Positions 42,388 to 50,441 of a stretch of DNA of 64,000 nucleotides are shown here, in pieces (positions within the stretch are counted from its first letter, which is position 1; every line of letters starts with the position of its first letter). The stretch spans positions 1,364,001-1,428,000 of the forward strand of contig CBDBIU010000005.1 in NCBI GenBank assembly GCA_965206025.1, read 5' to 3'. Source of the DNA: G963668345 sp965206025. Lineage in GTDB: Bacteria; Acidobacteriota; Terriglobia; Bryobacterales; UBA6623. The position numbers and the translations under genes are program-made. A model generated the notes under the pieces. The model did not search any database, had not been told where the DNA came from, and saw nothing but the letters and a program-made list of their open reading frames with translations.

Positions 42388-43701
42388 ATGAACCTTGGCC
42401 GTACGGTTTTCTCCCAACTGATCGAGCACCTACCGAGCAAAGAGTTTCAGAAATGTGTATCGCGCTACCGCGGCGATTCCTATCTGAAAAGTTTCTCCTG
42501 CTGGGATCAGTTTCTTGCGATGGCATTCGCCCAGCTGACCTATCGGGCAAGCCTCCGCGACATCGAGACGTGCCTGCGTTCGATGCACGGCAAACTCTAC
42601 CACATGGGATTCCGCGGCAGGGTAGCGCGCTCGACACTGGCCGATGCGAACGAGTCGCGCGACTGGCGGATCTACGCGGACTTCGCGCAGGTCTTGATTG
42701 GCATGGCACGGCCGTTATATGCCCACGACCCGATCGGTGTGGACTTGGACCAGACTCTGTACGCTCTCGACTCGACAACAATCGACCTCTGCCTGTCGCT
42801 GTTTCCGTGGGCGAGATTCCGCAAGCAAAAGGCCGCCGTGAAGATGCACACGCTGCTGGATCTGCACGGCAATATTCCCACGTTCATCCGCATTACTGGA
42901 GGCAAAGTGCACGACATCAACATCCTCGACGAGATCGGCCCGGAGGCCGGCGCGTTCTACGTCATGGATCGGGCCTACGTCGATTTCGAACGCCTCTTCG
43001 TGTTCACTCTCTGCTCGTCGTTCTTCGTCGTGCGAACCAAGAAGAACATCTTGCTCCAACGGCGCTACTCGCATCCCGTCGACAAATCCACGGGCTTGCG
43101 CTCGGATCAGACCGTCATACTGGCTGCCATCGAATCGGCCCAAGCCTATCCCGACCCGTTGCGGAGGGTCAGTTACTTCGACGCCCGGACGAACAAGCGG
43201 CTGAAGTTTCTGACCAACAACTTCGCGCTCCCGGCGCTGACCATCGCCCACATCTACAAGTCGCGTTGGCAGATTGAGTTGTTCTTCAAGTGGATCAAGC
43301 AACATCTGCGAATCAACTCGTTTTACGGCACCAGCGAGAACGCCGTCAAGACGCAGATCTGGATCGCTGTCTCGATTTACGTGCTCATCGCCATCGTCCG
43401 GAAACGGCTCGGGCTGGAAGCGAGTCTTTACCAGATTCTACAGATTCTCAGCGTTACGCAATTCGAAAAAATGCCCCTTTTACAGGCACTCCAGCCATCC
43501 GACTCCCCAAACGAATCCCCCTATGACCCCAACCAATTGATTCTATTCGACCAGTGCTGTCCGGGGAAAGTTGCGCCAACGGACGGTAAGTCTCTACCGC
43601 TCAATGTCTTATGGCCTGTTTTGCCCGGGAACGATTTGAAATCACGAGGCCGCAAATGGCCGCCTGAGCGGAGCATCCCGACGCGGCACAATGGGGGATG
43701 A
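42388..43701 (+). CDS. IS4-family transposase a, C-terminus altered by insertion
   Basis: This frame encodes 437 residues starting MNLGRTVFSQLIEHLPSKEF. The first 388 correspond to the 389-residue transposase b: YALDSTTIDL (Asp), YVMDRAYVDF (Asp) and YKSRWQIELFFKWIKQ (Glu with Y-R-E-K). Instead of ending LILFDF it reads through LILFDQCCPGK into the left end of element b for about 48 codons. The catalytic region is complete, so the protein might still work, but its C-terminus is foreign. Confidence 0.85.
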   Translation: MNLGRTVFSQLIEHLPSKEFQKCVSRYRGDSYLKSFSCWDQFLAMAFAQLTYRASLRDIETCLRSMHGKLYHMGFRGRVARSTLADANESRDWRIYADFAQVLIGMARPLYAHDPIGVDLDQTLYALDSTTIDLCLSLFPWARFRKQKAAVKMHTLLDLHGNIPTFIRITGGKVHDINILDEIGPEAGAFYVMDRAYVDFERLFVFTLCSSFFVVRTKKNILLQRRYSHPVDKSTGLRSDQTVILAAIESAQAYPDPLRRVSYFDARTNKRLKFLTNNFALPALTIAHIYKSRWQIELFFKWIKQHLRINSFYGTSENAVKTQIWIAVSIYVLIAIVRKRLGLEASLYQILQILSVTQFEKMPLLQALQPSDSPNESPYDPNQLILFDQCCPGKVAPTDGKSLPLNVLWPVLPGNDLKSRGRKWPPERSIPTRHNGG

Positions 43702-44880
43702 ACCTTGGCCGTACGGTTTTCTCCCAACTGATCGAGCACCTGCCGAGCAAAGAGTTTCACAAATGTGTATGGCGCTACCGCGGCGATTCCTATCTGAAAA
43801 GTTTCTCCTGCTGGGATCAGTTTCTTTCGATGGCATTCGCCCAGCTGACCTATCGGGAAAGCCTCCGCGACATCGAGACGTGCCTGCGTTCGATGCACGG
43901 CAAACTCTACCATATGGGATTCGGCGGCAGGGTAGCGCGCTCGACACTGGCCGATGCGAACGAGTCGCGCGACTGGCGGATCTACGCGGACTTCGCGCAG
44001 GTCTTGATTGGCATGGCACGGCCGTTATATGCCCACGACCCGATCGGTGTGGACTTGGACCAGACTCTGTACGCTCTCGACTCGACAACAATCGACCTCT
44101 GCCTGTCGCTGTTTCCGTGGGCCAGATTCCGCCAGCACAAGGCCGCCGTGAAGATGCACACGCTGCTGGATCTGCACGGCAATATTCCCACGTTTATCAG
44201 CATTACTGCAGGCAAAGTGCAGGACGTCAACATCCTGGATGAATTTCTTCCCGAGGCCGGCGCGTTCTACGTCATGGATCGGGGTTATGTCGATTTTCGG
44301 CGCCTCTTCGTGTTCACGCTCTGTTCGGCCTTCTTCGTGGTGCGAACCAAAAAGAACGTTTTGCTGCAGCGTCGCTACTCCCACCCGGTGGATAGGAGCA
44401 CGGGCCTGCGATCCGATCACACCGTTATTTTGACCCCCTTCAACTCCGCCCAAGTGTACCCGGACCCCCTACGGCGGGTGAGTTATTTCGATGCCGAAAG
44501 CAACAAGCGGTTGAAATTCCTGACCAATAACTTCACCCTGCCGGCACTGACCATCGCCCACATCTACAAATCGCGCTGGCAGGTGGAACTCTTCTTCAAG
44601 TGGATCAAGCAACATCTGCGAATCAAGTCGTTTTACGGCACCAGCGAGAACGCCGTCAAGACGCAGATCTGGATCGCTGTCTCGATTTACGTGCTCATCG
44701 CCATGGTCCGGAAACGCCTCGGGCTGGAAGCGAGTCTCTACCAGATTCTACAGATTCTCAGCGTTACGCTATTCGAAAAAATGCCCATTTTACAGGCACT
44801 CCAGCCATCCGACTCCCAAAACGGATCCCCCTATGACCCCAACCAATTGATTCTATTCGACTTTTAACCGGACAGCAGTG
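43552..44880 (+). mobile_element. IS4-family element b, nested in element a
   Basis: This 1329-bp element has ends cagtgctgtccgg and ccggacagcagtg. It is flanked by the 9-base duplication ctattcgac (43543-43551 and 44881-44889), which belongs to the last codons of transposase a. It carries a complete transposase gene and appears autonomous. Confidence 0.94.
43698..44867 (+). CDS. IS4-family transposase b (intact)
   Basis: This 389-residue transposase has the full IS4 layout: an N-terminal DUF4372-like region, YALDSTTIDL (first Asp), YVMDRGYVDF (second Asp) and the Y-(2)-R-(3)-E-(6)-K signature in IYKSRWQVELFFKWIKQHL, ending LILFDF. It is nearly identical to transposase a in its first about 165 and last about 90 codons. 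The middle (about 44190-44600) differs at many silent sites, which suggests a recombinant origin. Confidence 0.93.
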   Translation: MNLGRTVFSQLIEHLPSKEFHKCVWRYRGDSYLKSFSCWDQFLSMAFAQLTYRESLRDIETCLRSMHGKLYHMGFGGRVARSTLADANESRDWRIYADFAQVLIGMARPLYAHDPIGVDLDQTLYALDSTTIDLCLSLFPWARFRQHKAAVKMHTLLDLHGNIPTFISITAGKVQDVNILDEFLPEAGAFYVMDRGYVDFRRLFVFTLCSAFFVVRTKKNVLLQRRYSHPVDRSTGLRSDHTVILTPFNSAQVYPDPLRRVSYFDAESNKRLKFLTNNFTLPALTIAHIYKSRWQVELFFKWIKQHLRIKSFYGTSENAVKTQIWIAVSIYVLIAMVRKRLGLEASLYQILQILSVTLFEKMPILQALQPSDSQNGSPYDPNQLILFDF

Positions 44881-45137
44881 CTATTCGACTTTTAACCGGA
44901 CAGCAGTGACCAGGATTGAAAGCGTGCCGGCGAACATCGTCGCGGGCATGTTCCATTTCAATCAAGAAGAGTTCTTTGAACTCCAAGACGAGGCGGCACG
45001 AGAAGCCCCTCGCGTCTCGTTCTCGTCCTGAGCGACACGGGGGCGAAAGTTAACCGCCGTAGTGGCGGACACTCCCGGTTGCCCGGCGTCGTTCCGTTTC
45101 AAGATCCCGCGACATATCCGGGAATTTTCCCTCAGCC

Positions 45138-46643
45138 ATGTGGCAAGCCATCGCAGCCAACCGGCGCCGGTCGCGGTTAATCATCTTCGTGATGGGTGCG
45201 GTGCTCATCGCACTCGGCGCTAGCCTGGGAACGTTGATCGGTCCGGCGCTGGTCGACCTGGGTTACGCGCCTCCCGGCGAAGAAACTTGGGCCGGAGCGC
45301 TCGCCGGCGGGCTGGCGGCGTTAGTTGCTTGGCTGACGCTTTCGCTTCTCGCGGTCTACGGGGGGGACCGGCTGGTGCTTCGCTCAGCGCACGCCCTGCC
45401 GATCGAAAAGCGCGACTCTCCCCGATTGTGGAACGTTGTAGAAGAGATGACGATTGCCTCGGGGCTGGGGCAGCCTCCGCGGGTGTACATTGTCGAGGAC
45501 CACGCCCCGAACGCTTTTGCCGTGGGGCGAAGCCCGGAGAAATCGGCGGTGGCGGTCACCTCCGGCCTGCTGCGGCTGATGAACCGTGACGAGCTACAGG
45601 GAGTGATTGCTCACGAGATTGCCCACATCCGCAACCTGGACATCCGATTCATGACCATGGCGGCCGTGCTGGTGGGAAGCGTCGAGCGGCTTTCACGGGG
45701 CTTTCTTCGCGTGGGCCCTTTCGCCGCAGTCGGCCGGCGCGGCGGGAGGGGCCGAGGCGGGGGGCATCCGGCTCTTCTGGCGGTCGCGTTCGTCATGGCC
45801 ATCGTGTCGCCGCTGCTGGTCCGGCTGCTCTATCTGGCTTGCTCGCGGCAGCGGGAGTATCTGGCGGACGCTTCGGCGGCGCGCTTCACTCGCTACCCGG
45901 ACGGTCTGGCCTCGGCTTTGGAAAAAATAGCCGTCCACCATTCCGGCTATGTTCCGGGCCGCGTCAGCGGGGCTTTGGCGCCTCTCTATATCGTCAACCC
46001 GCTGCAGCTGGCGGCGGTGTCGAACTTAGTGTCGACGCACCCGCCGACCGAGAACCGGGTGAAGATCCTCCGCGGCATGGGCGGACGTGCCGGCTATGTG
46101 GACTACGAGGCAGCGCTACGGAAGATTGAGGGCCGAAAGGCGAGATTGGCCGCGCTGACGGCGGCAGCCAAGTCGGACGAAAGCATCGCCGTGCGCTCGC
46201 CGTCATCCGAACCCGACACCCGCCGGACGGCGGTCGGCCGAGCTCGCGAGGTGGGCGACTTGCTCGACCGCCTCGCTCTGTTTATCTTCGTGCCGTGCGT
46301 TTGCGGGATGCGTATCAAACTGCCGCCCGACTACCGGGGAGATAGCGTTTCGTGTCCGCGTTGCAGTAGGCAGCTTGGCGTCCCCGCCGCGCTGCCCATT
46401 CCGATCGGGGGGGCCGGTGGAGCGGCAACGCCGGCCCCTGCCGCTCCGCCTAGCCTCCCGAGCGCTTCGAGCGGGGGATCCGGGCTGCAATACGAGCGCA
46501 CGGGCGAGGGTTGGGATGCTTTCCGCTGCGGGTGCGGCCAGACCATTCAGCTGGGGCCCGACTTCCCGCTCGATTACACGATTTGTGCGAAGTGTAACAG
46601 CCGGATTGAACTCAAGGCTCCGCGTCGTCAGCCGCCGCGCTAG
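45138..46643 (+). CDS. M48-family membrane metalloprotease with C-terminal zinc ribbons
   Basis: This 501-residue protein has two N-terminal membrane helices (about 15-37 and 50-76). The M48 zinc motif HEIAHIRNLD (near 160) and another hydrophobic hairpin (about 210-235) follow, then REYLADASAARF, which holds the third zinc ligand. The C-terminal 120 residues contain paired CxC...CPRC and CGCG...CAKC ribbons (CVCGMRIKLPP, CPRCSRQ, CGCGQTI, CAKCNSR). These are not part of standard HtpX. HtpX-like proteases degrade misfolded membrane proteins. It follows lemA by 106 bases, a common pairing. Confidence 0.92.
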   Translation: MWQAIAANRRRSRLIIFVMGAVLIALGASLGTLIGPALVDLGYAPPGEETWAGALAGGLAALVAWLTLSLLAVYGGDRLVLRSAHALPIEKRDSPRLWNVVEEMTIASGLGQPPRVYIVEDHAPNAFAVGRSPEKSAVAVTSGLLRLMNRDELQGVIAHEIAHIRNLDIRFMTMAAVLVGSVERLSRGFLRVGPFAAVGRRGGRGRGGGHPALLAVAFVMAIVSPLLVRLLYLACSRQREYLADASAARFTRYPDGLASALEKIAVHHSGYVPGRVSGALAPLYIVNPLQLAAVSNLVSTHPPTENRVKILRGMGGRAGYVDYEAALRKIEGRKARLAALTAAAKSDESIAVRSPSSEPDTRRTAVGRAREVGDLLDRLALFIFVPCVCGMRIKLPPDYRGDSVSCPRCSRQLGVPAALPIPIGGAGGAATPAPAAPPSLPSASSGGSGLQYERTGEGWDAFRCGCGQTIQLGPDFPLDYTICAKCNSRIELKAPRRQPPR

Positions 46644-46658
46644 CCCGCGCGCTAGCAT

Positions 46659-47177
46659 GTGGAGACGTTTCTCCGAGTTAAAGGAGTCAGGTTGCCGGAC
46701 GCCTTTCAGACGCGAAAACTTGAAATTCGCCGCTACCGGAGTGGCGACCAGGACGACGTCTGGGCGCTGCACCACGACGCCATCGAACGGGTCGAAGCCC
46801 TCGATGCCGGCGACGATTTCTACGCCGATCTGCACGACATCACAAGGGCCTACCTCGAACCCGGCGGGGAGTTTTTAGTGGGCCTGCTTGCCGGACGCAT
46901 TGTCGCCATGGGTGGATTCGCCCGGACCTCGGACGGCGAAGCCGAAGTCAAGAGGATGAGAGTGCATTCCAGCTATCAGCGGCGCGGGTTCGGACGGGTG
47001 ATTCTGGAAGTCCTCGAGGACCGAGCGAGCCAGTCGAGTGTTAAGACGCTCCGCTTGGAGACGACCGTGCACCAGAAGGCAGCGATTGCGCTTTACCGGA
47101 AGAACGGCTATACGGAAACGGGTCGAGGCAAGACTCTGGGTTTCGACGTTATTCGGTATGAGAAAAGGCTGCGCTAG
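46659..47177 (+). CDS. GNAT-family N-acetyltransferase
   Basis: This protein of up to 172 residues has the GNAT fold: LEIRRYRSGDQDDVWALH at the first strand, MGGFARTSDGEAEVKRMRVH, then the acetyl-CoA motif SYQRRGFGRVILEVLED (R/Q-x-x-G-x-G/A type), and ALYRKNGYTETG. It transfers an acetyl group to an unknown amine. The start is GTG at 46659 or a later start at LPDAFQTRKLEI. Its TAG stop lies in a CTAG that begins a family C repeat. Confidence 0.88.
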   Translation: METFLRVKGVRLPDAFQTRKLEIRRYRSGDQDDVWALHHDAIERVEALDAGDDFYADLHDITRAYLEPGGEFLVGLLAGRIVAMGGFARTSDGEAEVKRMRVHSSYQRRGFGRVILEVLEDRASQSSVKTLRLETTVHQKAAIALYRKNGYTETGRGKTLGFDVIRYEKRLR

Positions 47178-47234
47178 CAGCCCGTGGCGAAAGTGCACGG
47201 GAGAGAAAAATGGGGACTGCCACACTACTGTCCC
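47174..47234. repeat. Half of an inverted family C repeat ending in a solo IS4-family end
   Basis: From ctagcagcccgtggcgaaag to ggggactgcca it matches the reverse complement of the right half of 39042-39194. It then switches to cactactgtccca (47222-47234), the same IS4-family end found at 19726. The switch point is the same base in family C as at 19725, seen from the other side of the 9-base site tggcagtcc. Confidence 0.65.
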
Positions 47235-47395
47235 AACGTTGCATCGCAAAATCCGTGTAAGTTTCTATCGTTACAGCGTGATAGGGGCGGTTTCGGAGGG
47301 GATCGATTTGACCGGCCTCGACGACCCGGCAGCCGCTCGGCGCTACGATGCTGGGCATGCTCGCTCGGGCTTTGTCGTGGGCCGCGAAGAAGTTC

Positions 47396-47469
47396 TGGCT
47401 GGCCGGGGAGGATTCGAACCTCCATTCCAGGCTCCAAAGGCCCGTGTCCTGCCATTGGACGACCGGCCA
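47396..47469 (-). tRNA. tRNA-Gln (anticodon TTG)
   Basis: On the minus strand, the acceptor stem TGGCCGG pairs with CCGGCCA, with discriminator G and CCA encoded. A D-arm GTCC...GGAC, an anticodon stem CGGGC/GCCTG with loop CTTTGGA (anticodon TTG) and a T-arm GGAGG-TTCGAAT-CCTCC follow. Length is 74 bases. No integrase lies next to it. Confidence 0.95.
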
Positions 47470-47918
47470 GCGACTTTTTCTTAACATAGCACGGGCTCTG
47501 TGAGAGCCTTTACGTCGTGAAGATTCATCTATGATGGAGGGTTTCCCGGTGGGCCGAGCGTTTTGGCGGGGCGAAGAACTTCAGCCTCTACTTGGGTGAG
47601 GCGGTTTCCGGTGGCTCGCCTGTCTTGCCGAGCGGGCGTGGCCGCCTTTGAGGTAGAGTTTGGCCTGTCCTTAAGTTTGACTTGTCCCTGACGTGGCGCC
47701 CGCATTCTTGCGTGCCGTGTCGCCAGTTCCTGGCGATGTGGGTAGGGACCGGCAATCCTGCCGGTCCAGCGGATGGTGAGCTGCCCCCGGAGGAGTAGCG
47801 TGCCGTGCTCCAGTAGTCTCGTGAAATGGATCTCTAGGAGAAACAAGATCCCGTCGCACAACGCAACAAACCTTGCTCGTGAACGAATCGGCGCCGCCAG
47901 GCTAAAAAGGAGCCTGAC
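47470..47918. other. Intergenic region between tRNA-Gln and cstA
   Basis: This 449-base stretch holds one repeat piece, 47692-47745 (gtggcgcccgcattcttgcg then tgccgtgtcgcca), shared with 15430 and 62626, followed by a ccggcaatcctgccgg palindrome (47748-47763). The cstA promoter and leader should lie near 47800-47918; aaaaggag (47905-47912) sits upstream of the start. No other gene is seen. Confidence 0.55.
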
Positions 47919-49592
47919 ATGGAACCTGTCGTAGCCGCGGCCGGCTGTTTGCTGGCCTACGTCCTCGTCTATCGCTTCTACGCGCGCTACCTTGGGGCCC
48001 GAATCTTTCGGCTTGATCCCACTCGATCGACGCCCGCGCATGAGATGGAAGACGGGGTCGATTACGTCCCCTGCCGGCGCGTGGTTCTGTTCGGGCATCA
48101 CTACGCTTCGATCGCCGGACTGGCGCCCATGCTGGGTCCGGCGATCGCCGTCATCTGGGGCTGGCTGCCGGGCATGCTGTGGGTCGTGCTGGGGACGCTG
48201 TTCATCGGCGCAGTGCACGATTTCGGGGCGCTCGTCGTATCCATGCGCCACCGCGGGCTCAGTATCGGCAAAGTGGCGGAAGATCTGATCGGCCAGCGAG
48301 CCAAGTCGATCTTCTTGTTGATTATCTTGTTCCTGATTTGCCTGGTGATGGGCGTCTTCGTGCGCGTCGTGGCGGAGCTGTTCACGACCGCCTTTTATCC
48401 GGCGTCCGTGTTTCCGACATTTACCTTGATGGTGGTCGCCATGGCGATGGGTTGGGCCATCTACAAGCGCTCGGCGGCGGTAGGAAAGACAACGGCAGTC
48501 GGGTTCGTCCTCATGCTGGCGTCGATCGTGATCGGCCTACAGATCGCCAAGCCGGACCTGCCCACCGAAACCTGGGTGCTGATCCTACTGGCCTACGCGT
48601 TCGCGGCCTCGACGCTGCCGGTTTGGCTGCTGCTGCAGCCGCGGGATTACCTGAACTCTCTGCTCCTTTACCTCGGGCTGGGCGCGGCGTACGTGGGGTT
48701 TTTCGTTTTGCAGCCTAGCTTTGCGGCGCCCGCCGTGGATATGCATCCCCCGGGCGCCCCGCCTATCTTTCCGTTCGTATTCATCGTCATCGCTTGCGGA
48801 GCGGTTTCGGGATTCCACGGGCTGGTTTCATCCGGCACGACTTCGAAACAGATCGATAAAGAAACCGATGCCGTTCCGATCGGCTACGGGGGGATGGTGG
48901 GGGAATCGTTGCTGGGGCTGCTGGCCGTGTTGGCCTGCACGGCCGGTTTTCGCTCCGTCGAGTCCTGGAGCGAGCACTATGCGAGCTGGACCGCGGCGAA
49001 CAGCCTGTCGGAAAAGATGGGCACTTTTATCGATGGGGCGGCTTTGTTCGTTTCGCATCTTGGGGTGCCGATCGAGCTTGCTCAGGCGTTTATCGCGCTC
49101 GTTGCCGTCTCTTTCGCTTTGACGTCGATGGACTCGGGAACCCGGCTGCTGCGCTATAACATCGAGGAGATCGCAAGCTCCGTGGGACTTCCGCAACTCG
49201 GACAGCGTTACGTGGCGGCAACCATCGCTGTCGCCCTGATCGGGTTCTTCACCTTCTACGAAGTCAGCGGGGAGCCGGCGGGATTGGCCCTGTGGAGTCT
49301 CTTCGGCAGCACCAATCAGGTACTGGGGGCGCTGACGCTGTTGACCATCACCATCTACCTGCGCCAACGAGGCTCGAACTACTGGTACACGTTCTTCCCC
49401 ATGGTTTTCATGATGACGGTGACGATCACCGCCATGGTGCTCAACCTGCGGAAATACTGGACCGACGGCAATCTGCTGCTGACCTTCGTCGCCGCCTCGA
49501 TCTTCGCCCTCAGCATTTGGCTGGTGGTCGAGGGGTACTTGCGATTCCGCAGGGATACGGTGGCTCGCGCGGCCGCGGCGGAGGGGGATTAG
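47919..49592 (+). CDS. cstA: Carbon starvation protein CstA family transporter
   Basis: This 557-residue integral membrane protein has some 14-16 hydrophobic helices throughout. Signature segments are FGHHYASIAGLAPMLGPAIA (about 58-77), GAVHDFGALVVSMRHRG (about 107-123) and FHGLVSSGTTSKQID (about 300-314). CstA proteins take up pyruvate or peptides and are usually induced by carbon limitation. Length is shorter than the E. coli protein (about 700) but typical of many other phyla. ATG at 47919 has aaaaggag 6 bases upstream. It is monocistronic. Confidence 0.92.
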   Translation: MEPVVAAAGCLLAYVLVYRFYARYLGARIFRLDPTRSTPAHEMEDGVDYVPCRRVVLFGHHYASIAGLAPMLGPAIAVIWGWLPGMLWVVLGTLFIGAVHDFGALVVSMRHRGLSIGKVAEDLIGQRAKSIFLLIILFLICLVMGVFVRVVAELFTTAFYPASVFPTFTLMVVAMAMGWAIYKRSAAVGKTTAVGFVLMLASIVIGLQIAKPDLPTETWVLILLAYAFAASTLPVWLLLQPRDYLNSLLLYLGLGAAYVGFFVLQPSFAAPAVDMHPPGAPPIFPFVFIVIACGAVSGFHGLVSSGTTSKQIDKETDAVPIGYGGMVGESLLGLLAVLACTAGFRSVESWSEHYASWTAANSLSEKMGTFIDGAALFVSHLGVPIELAQAFIALVAVSFALTSMDSGTRLLRYNIEEIASSVGLPQLGQRYVAATIAVALIGFFTFYEVSGEPAGLALWSLFGSTNQVLGALTLLTITIYLRQRGSNYWYTFFPMVFMMTVTITAMVLNLRKYWTDGNLLLTFVAASIFALSIWLVVEGYLRFRRDTVARAAAAEGD

Positions 49593-49791
49593 CCGGCTAC
49601 TTTCCGGCGCAAAATGCGAGCACCGCTCGGGGCGGGGACTGTCACCAATTTCACGCCTTCAACGAATCAACAACTTCTGGGCGCATTCGGGCGCGAAATT
49701 GGCTGACTGTACCCACCCACCACGCAGCTTCTCTTTTTTGCGCCGGAAAGTGGCGAGCTGGTCGAACACTCCCAACGGCTGGCGTGCTCCG

Positions 49792-50070
49792 CTATCCGGT
49801 TGCGGTAGGTGTACTGGAGGGAAGCGGCGCGCCCGTGATCTCCGCATAAAGGACGTACGGGTCGAGGTCAGCGCCGTTGGGCCAGCAGATGGCCCCAAAC
49901 TCACGGTTGAGATGCACTTCCAGGAACTTGTCGCGCTCTTTTAGAGGGGCGAACACTCCCTCAAAAGGGATCAATTCCGCAAGGTCTATAACGCCCTCCA
50001 CGCCGTCTTGGAAACGGAGATGAAGCCGGTATCCATCCAGCAGCCGAACTTCGACGATGTGTTTCAGCAT
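49792..50070 (-). CDS. DUF2442-domain protein
   Basis: This 92-residue protein has the DUF2442 pattern: VRLLDGYRLHLRFQDGVEG, IDLAELIPFEGVFAPLKERD and FGAICWPNGADLDPYVLYAE. The W-P-N/D-G-A-D-L-x-P-x-x-L/Y motif is diagnostic. Its function is unknown, but it is very often paired with a DUF4160 gene, as here (4-base gap), in modules regarded as possible toxin-antitoxin systems. The partner is frameshifted. Confidence 0.88.
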   Translation of the reverse strand: MLKHIVEVRLLDGYRLHLRFQDGVEGVIDLAELIPFEGVFAPLKERDKFLEVHLNREFGAICWPNGADLDPYVLYAEITGAPLPSSTPTATG

Positions 50071-50074
50071 GTCT

Positions 50075-50336
50075 TTACTCTAACGGCGAGATTAGCTCTA
50101 GCGGCTCTTGGTTTCGTGCGCGCTCCCAGTTTGCCGTCAGTTCTTCGTGATGTAGATGCGCCCATTCCAACACGAGCCCGAGCGCTCTTGCCGAAAGTCG
50201 CCCTTCGAACAGCCCGAGCGTCTCCACATCGATCAGACCCTTCTGCTCACCGTACCGGACGTGAAAATGCGGCGGACTGTGATCATTAGTACAACATCGC
50301 AATGATGATTCCGTAGAAGCGGCTGATTTCAGGCAT
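50075..50336 (-). pseudogene. DUF4160 gene with a one-base frameshift
   Basis: From ATG at 50336 the frame reads MPEISRFYGIIIAMLY then stops at TAA. One base later a new frame continues NDHSPPHFHVRYGEQKGLID and on to the stop at 50075. Removing one base between TAC and AAT (near 50287-50288) restores an 86-residue DUF4160 protein with the normal start (PEISRFYGIIIAM) and the NDHSPPHFH motif. Either the gene is mutated or there is a sequencing error. Confidence 0.82.
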
Positions 50337-50441
50337 GAGAGTTGTATTCAGGCATAGCGATCTTCTCGCCTCGCAGCGTGCTAGCGGGGGCCTGTAAGAT
50401 CCCGCCAACCCACGAGTTCCGGTCCGATCGGCTCGGGTTTC

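Larger units (their letters stand above)
42242..44908 (+). mobile_element. IS4-family element a, itself interrupted by element b
   Basis: The ends are cagtgctgtccgg (left) and ccggacagcagtg (right, inverted). Subtracting element b and its 9-base duplication leaves 1329 bases, exactly the length of element b. It is flanked by the lemA duplication accaggatt. It was therefore complete when it entered lemA. Confidence 0.92.
41783..45031 (+). pseudogene. lemA: lemA interrupted by nested IS4-family elements
   Basis: The 5' part (41783-42241) encodes MEFLMVAASALLVIIVLIAI, one membrane helix, then the LemA coiled-coil domain (RRHDLIPNLVETVKGYAGHE) to LFNTRI. The 3' part (44918-45031) encodes ESVPANIVAGMFHFNQEEFF and on to FSS. 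They are separated by IS4 DNA and one 9-base duplication, accaggatt (42233-42241 and 44909-44917). Removing these gives a seamless 190-codon LemA, the normal length. The intended product is a small membrane protein of unclear role, often linked with M48 proteases as here. The gene is now disrupted. Confidence 0.93.

Noticed and set aside
47396..47469. tRNA-Gln as an attachment site of an integrated element
   Set aside because: No integrase gene or repeated 3' tRNA fragment was seen within the window.
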